Assembly (NCBI GenBank): GCA_947171615.1
Contig: CAMVYG010000037.1
Span: forward strand, 1-14,610
Direction: 5' to 3'
Source of the DNA: an uncultured Clostridia bacterium
GTDB lineage: Bacteria; Bacillota; Clostridia; Oscillospirales; Acutalibacteraceae
DNA: 14,610 nucleotides
Of this stretch, positions 9,468 through 14,610 are shown piece by piece (the stretch's first letter is position 1; each line of letters begins with the position of its first letter). The notes below the pieces were generated by a model. It saw nothing but the letters and a program-made list of their open reading frames with translations, made no database searches and had not been told where the DNA came from. The position numbers and the translations under genes were made by a program.

Positions 9468-9529
9468 TTGTAAGTCTCCTTTTGTAAAATTAAATATGGT
9501 TTAGTCATTTCTTCATTTGAGGCAACTTG

Positions 9530-10720
9530 TTAACCGGCCATTTCCCGTGCCAGCCGCCCCAAAACCTCAATGCCTTCCGCAAGCTGCTCGTCGGTGGGGG
9601 TGGAAAAATTCACCCGGAAGGAACGGCATGGCTCCGATTCATCCGTCAAAAACGCCGTACCCGGCACCACACAGACCTTTTCTTCCGCCGCCCGCTTCAC
9701 AAATTCCAGCATATCGATCTGCTCCGGCAGGGTGCACCAGGCAAAAAGCCCGCCCTGAAATTCATTCCAGGAGATCAGCGGCTGAAAATGCTGCTCCATG
9801 GCGGCCCGAAGCACCTCGCTTTTCCTGCGGTATATCTCCCGCAAACGGCAAAGGTGGGCTTCATAATCGCACTCCGTCATAAACCGGTGGCAGATGATCT
9901 GCGCCCAGATATTGGAGTGGACGTCTTCCCCCTGCTTGCAGACCACCATTTTCTGGATCACTTCCCTGGGGCCGAGGGCATAGCCCACCCGCATACCGGG
10001 AGAGACCACCTTGGAAAAGGACCCCGCATACAGTACGACCCCTTCCGTGTCAAAGGCCTTGATGGGAGGAAGATCTTCCCCCACAAACCGCAGATCGCCA
10101 TAGGGATTGTCCTCCAGGATCATGACGCCGTGATCCCGGCAAAGCTCATAGACCCGCCTGCGCTTTTCCAGGCTCATGGTAATGCCGGAGGGGTTCTGGA
10201 AATTGGGGATCGTGTAAAGATATTTTACATTCTTTTCCCGCTTGAGCGCTTCCTCCAGTTTTTCCAGAGAAAGGCCGTCTTCCTCCATGGGAATGCCGCA
10301 AAGCCTTGCCCGGTAAGATCGGAAGGTATTGAGAGAGCCGATAAAGCTGGGAGCTTCGCACAGTACGGTATCCCCCTCATTCAAAAGGGTTTTCGTCAGC
10401 AGATCCATAACCTGCTGCGCGCCGCTGGTAATCAGGATCTCATCGCTCTCTGTGCCGATTCCATGCTTTTCTTTCATATAGGAACGCAAATGTTCCCGCA
10501 AGGGAGCATACCCCTCCGTTACGCTGTACTGCAGGGCCTCCACCGGCGCGCGCTCCAAAAGCTCTGCCGACAGCCGCCGGATCTCCTCATAAGGAAAGGC
10601 GTCCGGCGCGGGATTCCCCGCCGACAGCGGGATCACCCCTGGTGCGGAGGAATTTTTCAAAATCTCCCGGATCGCCGAAGGCTTTAAGCTTTTTACCCTT
10701 TCTGAAAACTGATAAATCAA
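9530..10720 (-). CDS. PLP-dependent class I/II aminotransferase, LysN/AspC-like; substrate unproven
   Basis: A fold-type I aminotransferase of 396 residues. Visible family features are SAGNPAPDAFP (33-43), YAPLREHL (71-78), the cofactor-phosphate motif ITSGAQQVMDL (97-107), NFQNPSG (173-179) for the pyridine ring region, D204 in LEDNPYGDLRF, the Schiff-base lysine K237 in SFSKVVSPGMR, and R369 in SFRVNFS, expected to bind the substrate carboxylate. The closest family I recognise is the 2-aminoadipate/kynurenine-type aminotransferases (LysN, KAT-II) annotated as 'PLP-dependent aminotransferase family protein'. Being the first gene behind a Trp-specific T-box suggests an aromatic substrate such as Trp/indolepyruvate, which is inference. 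The start is TTG (10718-10720), 9 nt after AAAGGGG; an in-frame ATG-TGA sits directly upstream. The N-terminus SERVKSLKPSAIREILK is typical for the family and supports this start. Confidence 0.92.
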   Translation of the reverse strand: MIYQFSERVKSLKPSAIREILKNSSAPGVIPLSAGNPAPDAFPYEEIRRLSAELLERAPVEALQYSVTEGYAPLREHLRSYMKEKHGIGTESDEILITSGAQQVMDLLTKTLLNEGDTVLCEAPSFIGSLNTFRSYRARLCGIPMEEDGLSLEKLEEALKREKNVKYLYTIPNFQNPSGITMSLEKRRRVYELCRDHGVMILEDNPYGDLRFVGEDLPPIKAFDTEGVVLYAGSFSKVVSPGMRVGYALGPREVIQKMVVCKQGEDVHSNIWAQIICHRFMTECDYEAHLCRLREIYRRKSEVLRAAMEQHFQPLISWNEFQGGLFAWCTLPEQIDMLEFVKRAAEEKVCVVPGTAFLTDESEPCRSFRVNFSTPTDEQLAEGIEVLGRLAREMAG

Positions 10721-10736
10721 TCACATGATCCCCTTT
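10718..10736 (-). promoter_or_regulatory. RBS plus in-frame AUG-UGA start-stop ahead of the UUG start
   Basis: On the minus strand AAAGGGG (10730-10736) is followed by ATC, then ATG (10724-10726), TGA (10721-10723) and TTG (10718-10720), all in one frame. The spacing from the G run is 9 nt to TTG but only 3 nt to ATG, so the RBS geometry favours TTG. The AUG followed at once by a stop could catch initiating ribosomes and damp translation. The sequence is certain; a regulatory role is inference. Confidence 0.6.
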
Positions 10737-10758
10737 CGAGAGACAATTTTTATGAAAT

Positions 10759-10797
10759 AAAAAAACCTGCCCCTGCGCTATCGCGCACAGGGACAGG
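10759..10797 (-). terminator. T-box-controlled intrinsic terminator
   Basis: The arm CCTGTCCCTGTGCGC (10783-10797) pairs with GCGCAGGGGCAGG (10766-10778) around a GATA loop, with a small bulge and one G-U pair. Seven Ts follow (10759-10765). It lies 39 nt upstream of the aminotransferase start and competes with the antiterminator for CCTGTCCC. Confidence 0.93.
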
Positions 10798-11031
10798 CAA
10801 ATTTCCTGCGGTACCACCCAGCTTGGCATGAACGGTTCCGCCCACACCCACTCTTTCCCGTAAACGCCGGGAATACGCCGGGCCATTTCCTGCCCGGACC
10901 CAACGAGCCCATTCCCGCGTTTCTTCCGCCGCCGTTCCACCCCCGGCAGCTCTCTTCAGGAAAGACAAACGTGGTACTCTTCTCGTTCCTCGGTTTTCCA
11001 TATGCTTCCGGCAAAACACAGTTTGCCGTTT
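10759..11031 (-). ncRNA. T-box riboswitch leader, tryptophan specifier (UGG)
   Basis: This leader senses uncharged tRNA. The T-box consensus is at 10807-10820 (TGGGTGGTACCGCA; usual form AGGGTGGNACCGCG). Stem I closes with AACGAG (10982-10987) against CTCGTT (10902-10907). The 5' side of its internal loop has AGUA (10975-10978). The 3' side reads GGGAA-UGG-G, placing specifier UGG (10909-10911) one purine before the stem, as in known T-boxes. Two further hairpins follow: CCGGGC/GCCCGG and TTCCCG/CGGGAA. The antiterminator can form as GGG, bulge UGGUACC, GCAGG (10805-10809), pairing with CCUGU (10793-10797) and CCC (10790-10792). The same CCUGUCCC is the 5' arm of the terminator, so the two folds exclude each other. 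Uncharged tRNA-Trp should allow read-through into the aminotransferase, trpS and perhaps addBA. The 5' limit is inferred from the promoter. Confidence 0.93.
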
Positions 11032-11050
11032 TTATGTATTATATGCTTCC
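11000..11050 (-). repeat. 10-bp direct repeat and 5'-end hairpin around the T-box transcription start
   Basis: GGAAGCATAT occurs at 11041-11050 (end of the spacer and part of the -10 box) and again at 11000-11009, 41 bp apart. Between them CGGCAAA (11022-11028) and TTTGCCG (11009-11015) form a 7-bp hairpin within a few nt of the predicted transcript 5' end, ahead of stem I. The hairpin could stabilise the transcript; the repeat could be an operator. Neither role is shown. Confidence 0.45.
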
Positions 11051-11066
11051 CACAACAAAAAGTCAA
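11038..11066 (-). promoter_or_regulatory. Sigma-A promoter of the T-box/aminotransferase-trpS-addBA transcript
   Basis: The -35 box TTGACT (11061-11066), a 17-nt spacer and a perfect -10 TATAAT (11038-11043) predict a start near 11031, just upstream of the T-box leader. It diverges from the spoIIE promoter across about 140 bp. Confidence 0.9.
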
Positions 11067-11176
11067 ATTTTTGTTAGCATGCCGTCCTCTTCGTTACTTT
11101 TCATAATTCATTTTACATAATTTTTTCGTCACGATGAAGTTAAAGCTTCCAAAAAGCCTTTTGAATTTTCCTTTTA

Positions 11177-11194
11177 TTCTGTAAAATGACAGAA
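11177..11194. repeat. Small inverted repeat upstream of spoIIE promoter
   Basis: TTCTGT (11177-11182) and ACAGAA (11189-11194) are perfect inverted copies around AAAATG. TGACAG inside it (11187-11192) recurs at 11211-11216 in the -35 region, 24 bp away. It is in the right place for an activator such as Spo0A, but it does not match the TGTCGAA 0A-box well, so the regulator is unassigned. Confidence 0.4.
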
Positions 11195-11209
11195 AATTAC
11201 TGCCATTTA

Positions 11210-11242
11210 GTGACAGGAATTTTTTTCCAGGATAGGTATAAT
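11210..11242 (+). promoter_or_regulatory. spoIIE promoter, sigma-A type with 21-bp spacer
   Basis: A perfect -10 TATAAT (11237-11242) is preceded by GTGACA (11210-11215; TTGACA with one change) at 21 bp instead of 17. The 17-bp position carries no -35 match. The B. subtilis spoIIE promoter is known to have a 21-bp spacer and to need phosphorylated Spo0A, so the same logic is likely here. The start would fall near 11249, about 50 nt before the spoIIE ATG. Confidence 0.7.
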
Positions 11243-11298
11243 TTCGTTACCAACAGCATAGCTGGTTTCCCATAATTTTACATAAGGCGGTGTTCCTG

Positions 11299-13641
11299 AT
11301 GGAAGGATCGAGGGTTCGGCAAATGTTCGGCCGCTTGGAGGAGTATCTGCACTCCATCTACGCGAGAAAAGTCATTACGGTTCTTATGAGTTTCTTTTCC
11401 GGCCTGCTCTGCTCCCGTGGGCTGGTGTTCGGAAAATATGCGCCCTTTGGCGTGGCCGCGGCGGCAGCCGTACCGAAAAGCGGCATGTGGGCGGCGGTAT
11501 TCGGCGCGTTTTTCGGCTATCTGCTGCCCTCGCCGGTCTATGTTTCTGTGCGCTATGCAGCGGCTCTGGTGGCGGTGGCGGCCATCCGCTGGTCTCTTTC
11601 GGAGCTGAAGGCGGTGAATACCCATCCCCTGTATGCCCCGGCAGTCACTTTTCTGCCCCTGCTGCTGACAGGGCTTACCATGGTGTTTTTAAGCGGCTCC
11701 GTCAATTATTCCGCTGCTTTATATCTGGCGGAATCCTTTTTGGGTTCGGGTGTTTCCTATTTTCTGAGCCGCACCTCAAATCTGTTGCAGGGCCGCTCCG
11801 GAGACGGGCGTTCCAAATCCAACGGCCTGTATGACAGCGGGGACGTGGCGGCTCTGGCGGTTACGGTAGGCGTGCTGGTTCTCTCTTTTTCCGGCGTTAC
11901 GGTGGCAAGCGTCTCTCTTGGCCGGGTGTTCATGGTATTGATGGTGATCTACTGCGCCCGGGTAGGCGGGATCAGCGGCGGCACGGTAGCCGGTGTTACC
12001 GCCGGGGCGATCCAGGGGCTTTCCACGGCGGGGCTTTCCTACTTATCCGGCGCTTACGGCCTGGGCGGCCTGATGGCAGGGGTATTCTCTCCCATGGGAA
12101 AGGTGGCCACGGCGGCGGCCTTTATCATTTCCCACGGCGTTGCCTCCCTCCAGGCCGGAACAGGGAATTCCCAAATGATCTCCGGCGCTGTTGAAGTGGC
12201 CGCCGCCACGGTGATCTATATGGTGCTGCCCAGAAGCAGGCGGCTTACCGAGCTGTTCGGCGTGCGCAAGGATACTCTCAGCGGAGGCGCTCTGCGCAAC
12301 AACATCGTCATGCGTCTGCGCCATGCTTCGGAAGCCCTTTCCAATGTCTATTCTTCAGTAGAGGAGATCTCTCAAAAGCTTTCCGAGGTCTGCGCCCCCA
12401 ATTTGCAGGGGGTCTATAACCGTTCCACGGAAGCCGTCTGCGCAGGCTGTGCCATGAGCGCGGTATGCTGGAGAAAGCACAAGGAGCAGACGCTGGAGAA
12501 TTTCTCCCAACTGCAAAAAGCGCTGAGAGAAAAGGGAAAAGTGGAAACTTCCGACTTTACTCAGGAATTTTCAGACCGCTGCAAACGGCCCGGTGAAATG
12601 AAGGAAGAGATCAACAAAAACTATGGGCGTTATCTCATGAAGGAAGCCGCCGAGCTAAGAGCCGCCCAGGTGCGGGAAGCCGCCGAACAGCATTTCCGTA
12701 CCACCGCCGGCATTTTGGAGGAAATGGCCGGGGAATTTTCCCTGTATCAGCATTTCGATGAGGAAGCCGCCCAGCGGGTGGATGATATTCTGCGGGACAA
12801 CGGCGTGGAGCCTTTGGAGGTATGCTGCCGCCTGGACCGCTTCGGGCGCATGACAGTGGAAGCGGAGATCCACAGAGAGCGCCAGAAACGGCTGAACCGG
12901 GCGGTGTTTACCAAGGAGATCTCCGCCGCCTGCGGCCGGGTGTTCTCCCCGCCCTGCGTCAGCTCCTCTGAGGAAACCTGCCGGATCCAAATGTGCCAGC
13001 GCCCCGCCTTTGACGTTGGCAGAGGCTTTTCTCAATACTGCGCCAGAAACGGCTCCTTCTGCGGCGACAGCGCCAGCGTCTTCTACGATGGCTGCGGCAG
13101 GCTGATCGCCGTGCTCAGTGACGGCATGGGAACCGGCGGTCGGGCGGCGGTGGACGGCGCTATGACCTCCGCCATGGCGGAAAACCTTCTGAAAGCGGGC
13201 ATCGGCTTTGACAGCATGCTGCAAACGGTGAATTCCGCCCTGATCGCCAAATCCGGCGATGAATCTCTGGCCACTCTGGACGTGACCTGTATCGACCTGT
13301 TCACCGGAAAAGCGGAATTCCGAAAGGCCGGGGCTGCCTGCACCATTGTGCGCAGAGGAAAGTACATCGATGTGATCGAGTCCTCCAGCGTTCCGGTAGG
13401 CATCATGCCCCATGTGGAATTTGCCTCTTATGAACGGGAGCTGACAGAAGGCGATCTGGTAGTGATGATCTCCGACGGCGTAATGGTTTCCGGCACCGGA
13501 TGGCTTACCGATATGGTGTTAAACTGGGATGAAAGCGAAAATCCCAATCTGCTGGCGGAGCGCATTACAGAAGAAGCCCAAAAACGGCGAAGCGACGGCC
13601 ACGAGGACGATATCACCGCACTGGCGCTGGTGGTGCAGTAA
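11299..13641 (+). CDS. spoIIE: Stage II sporulation protein E (SpoIIE), membrane PP2C phosphatase
   Basis: SpoIIE sits at the polar septum and dephosphorylates SpoIIAA-P, freeing sigma-F in the forespore. From the ATG at 11299 the protein has 780 residues (B. subtilis 827). Residues about 25-312 are a run of hydrophobic membrane segments. A central cytoplasmic region includes the cysteine group C381-x2-C384-x5-C390-W. The C-terminal PP2C domain (about 565-780) keeps the metal-binding aspartates: D590 in CGDSAS, D608 in SDGMGTGGRA, D726 in SDGV and D770/D771 in HEDDIT. The frame also opens at GTG 11290, but that codon overlaps the ribosome binding site AAGGCGG (11284-11290), which lies 8 nt before the ATG, so the ATG is preferred. 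The gene is monocistronic here, diverges from the T-box operon and ends before a strong hairpin. It shows the organism, or its recent ancestor, sporulates. Confidence 0.97.
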   Translation: MEGSRVRQMFGRLEEYLHSIYARKVITVLMSFFSGLLCSRGLVFGKYAPFGVAAAAAVPKSGMWAAVFGAFFGYLLPSPVYVSVRYAAALVAVAAIRWSLSELKAVNTHPLYAPAVTFLPLLLTGLTMVFLSGSVNYSAALYLAESFLGSGVSYFLSRTSNLLQGRSGDGRSKSNGLYDSGDVAALAVTVGVLVLSFSGVTVASVSLGRVFMVLMVIYCARVGGISGGTVAGVTAGAIQGLSTAGLSYLSGAYGLGGLMAGVFSPMGKVATAAAFIISHGVASLQAGTGNSQMISGAVEVAAATVIYMVLPRSRRLTELFGVRKDTLSGGALRNNIVMRLRHASEALSNVYSSVEEISQKLSEVCAPNLQGVYNRSTEAVCAGCAMSAVCWRKHKEQTLENFSQLQKALREKGKVETSDFTQEFSDRCKRPGEMKEEINKNYGRYLMKEAAELRAAQVREAAEQHFRTTAGILEEMAGEFSLYQHFDEEAAQRVDDILRDNGVEPLEVCCRLDRFGRMTVEAEIHRERQKRLNRAVFTKEISAACGRVFSPPCVSSSEETCRIQMCQRPAFDVGRGFSQYCARNGSFCGDSASVFYDGCGRLIAVLSDGMGTGGRAAVDGAMTSAMAENLLKAGIGFDSMLQTVNSALIAKSGDESLATLDVTCIDLFTGKAEFRKAGAACTIVRRGKYIDVIESSSVPVGIMPHVEFASYERELTEGDLVVMISDGVMVSGTGWLTDMVLNWDESENPNLLAERITEEAQKRRSDGHEDDITALALVVQ

Positions 13642-13663
13642 AAATTGTAAAACCGGATCGCCC

Positions 13664-13737
13664 AGGACCTGTTTGAAAATAGAGGAAAAGACGATTTTTT
13701 CCATAACGAGCCATTTTCGATTTTTCAAACAAGTCCT
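13664..13737. repeat. 74-bp imperfect inverted-repeat element (MITE/REP-like candidate)
   Basis: AGGACCTGTTTGAAAA (13664-13679) is mirrored by TTTTCAAACAAGTCCT (13722-13737), 15 of 16 pairs matching. Inside is a second hairpin, GGAAAA (13684-13689) with TTTTCC. There is no T-run after the outer stem, so it is not a standard terminator. Size and termini resemble a small non-autonomous repeat, or a long mRNA 3' hairpin of spoIIE; only genome-wide copies would tell. Confidence 0.6.
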
Positions 13738-13799
13738 AAACGATAAATACTGAAAACTGTGCTTTTCCCATTGACCTTTGTTAACCGATGGTGTTGGCA

Positions 13800-13846
13800 G
13801 CATAAAGAAAGAGCGAACGCGGTATGCGTCCGCTCTTTCTTTATGC
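13800..13846 (+). terminator. Long-stem intrinsic terminator downstream of spoIIE
   Basis: Two 21-bp arms (13800-13820, beginning GCATAAAGAAAGAGCG, and 13826-13846) pair with one mismatch around the loop GGTAT. TTATTTTAT follows on the plus strand. It is the best candidate end for the spoIIE transcript, 158 bp past its stop, and would also hinder read-through from the convergent XRE gene. Confidence 0.75.
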
Positions 13847-13907
13847 TTATTTTATCACTCGCAAACAGGCCCATACCCGTTCAACACTGTCTTTCTCACA
13901 GCTCAAT

Positions 13908-13937
13908 CACAGTCTGATCTGTACAGATCAGACTGTG
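13908..13937. repeat. Perfect 30-bp palindrome
   Basis: CACAGTCTGATCTGT is directly followed by its exact reverse complement, with no mismatch or spacer. It lies 31 bp beyond the XRE stop codon, between the XRE gene and the spoIIE terminator. As RNA it folds into a 13-bp stem with a GUAC loop, but neither strand has a T-run after it. It may be a rho-independent-like 3' end of the XRE gene, a dimeric operator or a mobile-element remnant. Confidence 0.8.
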
Positions 13938-13968
13938 TACCTGTTCTGAAATCATATGCGCAAGCCGT

Positions 13969-14328
13969 CTACTCAAAATCCTTTTTCTCTTTTTCATCGG
14001 AAAACTGCTGCATGTCCAGCAGACCCTGTATGTAACTGCCCGCCAGCTGCTTCCCCTGCGGACTCAGCTGTTCCCAACAATTCATATGGGCCTTTTGCTC
14101 CGAAGTAAAAAAGACGGATTCATCCTGATCGGAAAAGAATTGCGCCAAAGTAATACCGAACCCCTCACAAAGACGCAAGATCGTAGGCAGGGAGGGAGAC
14201 TTCGTTTTGTTTAATATGGTGTTCAGTGTTGAATAAGTCATACCGCTTTCTTTTGCTAAACGGTAGGCCGTCCAGCCGCGAGCTTTACAAAGTGCCTGAA
14301 TGCGCGCGATCACATCTATTTCCTGCAT
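13969..14328 (-). CDS. XRE-family helix-turn-helix transcriptional regulator
   Basis: A 119-residue protein with a Cro/C1-type DNA-binding domain at about 5-66. The helix-turn-helix is TAYRLAKESGMTYSTLNTIL (20-39), followed by the family-typical PSLPTILRLCEGFGITLAQFF (from 45). The C-terminal half is helical and charged, ending EKEKKDFE, with no recognised ligand or peptidase domain. The ATG (14326-14328) is preceded by a weak AGGTTGG element. The gene is transcribed away from the right-edge promoters, which start about 90 bp from its ATG, so it may repress itself and the divergent gene. Small free-standing regulators of this kind are common in Clostridia chromosomes as well as in mobile elements; nothing here shows phage origin. 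The target is unknown. Confidence 0.9.
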   Translation of the reverse strand: MQEIDVIARIQALCKARGWTAYRLAKESGMTYSTLNTILNKTKSPSLPTILRLCEGFGITLAQFFSDQDESVFFTSEQKAHMNCWEQLSPQGKQLAGSYIQGLLDMQQFSDEKEKKDFE

Positions 14329-14342
14329 AATCCAACCTACTT

Positions 14343-14358
14343 TATATTGAATATACCA
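14343..14358 (-). promoter_or_regulatory. XRE gene extended -10 box inside a 13-bp palindrome
   Basis: On the minus strand TGG-TATATT (14350-14358) looks like an extended -10, with no clear -35. It lies inside the palindrome TATATT-G-AATATA (14343-14355). A palindrome over the -10 is a typical place for an autoregulatory operator; this is inference. Confidence 0.45.
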
Positions 14359-14414
14359 TTATTTTACCCGAAAGCCCGCCACACTGTTAGATGTTGATTT
14401 ACGTTATATTAGTC

Positions 14415-14443
14415 TTGAAATTACAACGTGGATGCGTTATAAT
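14415..14443 (+). promoter_or_regulatory. Sigma-A-like promoter P1 of the gene beyond the right edge
   Basis: TTGAAA (14415-14420), a 17-nt spacer and a perfect TATAAT (14438-14443). It points rightward, away from the XRE gene, toward the ribosome binding site at the window end. Confidence 0.75.
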
Positions 14444-14464
14444 TTTCCAAGTGTCTTTTTGCGC

Positions 14465-14493
14465 TTGAAATTGCCGCAATAGTGTGTTATATT
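14465..14493 (+). promoter_or_regulatory. Sigma-A-like promoter P2, 50 bp downstream of P1
   Basis: TTGAAA (14465-14470), a 17-nt spacer and TATATT (14488-14493). P1 and P2 share CTTGAAATT at the -35 and GYGTTATAWT at the -10, exactly 50 bp apart, which suggests a duplicated promoter unit. Confidence 0.7.
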
Positions 14494-14509
14494 TTATGTT
14501 ATATTTTAT
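14486..14509 (+). repeat. 12-bp tandem repeat over the P2 -10 box
   Basis: GTTATATTTTAT occurs twice head to tail (14486-14497, 14498-14509), followed by GTT. The second copy creates another possible -10 box 12 bp downstream. GTTATAWT also occurs at 14403-14410 and 14436-14443. Confidence 0.75.
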
Positions 14510-14610
14510 GTTCTGATCCCGATTTGCCATAAACTTGCGGCGATCCGGCGCAAATCAAGTTAAATAATTATAGTAATTCAGAACCAAAATATCATTTGTT
14601 ACAGGAGGGC
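14510..14610 (+). promoter_or_regulatory. Leader and ribosome binding site of a plus-strand gene starting beyond the window
   Basis: AGGAGGG (14603-14609) is at the very end and is placed for a start codon just outside. The leader has a possible hairpin GATTTGC (14521-14527)/GCAAATC (14550-14556) and an alternative AACTTG (14532-14537)/CAAGTT (14556-14561) sharing part of it. I see no known riboswitch. Confidence 0.6.

Noticed and set aside
10909..10913. Alternative specifier readings AUG, AAU or GGG in the T-box
   Set aside because: Only UGG leaves exactly one purine before the CTCGTT side of stem I, and it agrees with trpS downstream.
10587..11019. Three minus-strand open frames over the T-box leader
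   Set aside because: The region is explained in detail by T-box RNA structure; the frames have no ribosome binding sites and are by-products of GC-rich leader sequence.
11290..11298. GTG at 11290 as spoIIE start
   Set aside because: It overlaps the AAGGCGG ribosome binding site that is correctly spaced for the ATG at 11299.
13772..13806. TTGACC as -35 of a plus-strand promoter after spoIIE
   Set aside because: No -10-like hexamer at 16-18 bp; the nearest, CATAAA, is 23 bp away and inside the terminator stem, and no gene follows.
13778..14035. 85-codon plus-strand open frame between spoIIE and XRE
   Set aside because: It runs through the spoIIE terminator and the 30-bp palindrome and into the XRE gene; no ribosome binding site or family resemblance.
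1..14610. CRISPR arrays, tRNA or rRNA genes, transposases, phage genes
   Set aside because: No regularly spaced repeats, cloverleaf-like segments or recognisable mobile-element proteins were seen on either strand.

Overview
The window looks like the chromosome of an endospore-forming Clostridia member, probably an Oscillospiraceae/Ruminococcaceae-type gut anaerobe. The reasons are spoIIE, the AddAB (not RecBCD) helicase-nuclease, a T-box riboswitch, strong AGGAGG-type ribosome binding sites, GC-rich coding DNA with AT-rich spacers, and a zinc-ribbon/TIR protein of a kind I know from gut Firmicutes. The family assignment is inference; spore formation and the Firmicutes assignment are well supported.

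Layout. Positions 1-1432 (minus) hold a TIR-domain protein that runs off the left edge. Positions 1559-10720 (minus) are one gene train, read right to left: an AspC/LysN-type PLP aminotransferase, trpS, addB, addA. It is driven by a near-consensus sigma-A promoter (11038-11066) followed by a full T-box leader (about 10759-11031). The specifier triplet reads UGG (Trp), which fits trpS as a downstream gene. No intrinsic terminator is visible between these four genes, so charging of tRNA-Trp probably influences not only trpS but also the aminotransferase and possibly addBA.

Divergently from the T-box promoter, spoIIE (11299-13641, plus) encodes the forespore phosphatase that activates sigma-F. 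Its promoter has a perfect TATAAT but a 21-bp spacer, as in the Spo0A-activated B. subtilis spoIIE promoter. It is followed by a 74-bp inverted-repeat element, a 21-bp-stem terminator and a perfect 30-bp palindrome.

The right end has a small XRE-family regulator on the minus strand (13969-14328) with a palindrome over its likely -10 box. Facing it are two plus-strand sigma-A-like promoters exactly 50 bp apart, a 12-bp tandem repeat and a ribosome binding site at the last bases. The gene they serve lies beyond the window.

Functionally most of the window is housekeeping: Trp-tRNA supply, double-strand break repair and sporulation. The less ordinary parts are the Trp T-box placed over an aminotransferase and repair genes, an AUG-UGA start-stop in front of the UUG-initiated aminotransferase, a TrpRS with a changed N-terminal signature, the truncated TIR gene, and the repeat-rich spacers around the XRE gene. 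I found no CRISPR array, tRNA, rRNA, transposase or phage gene.
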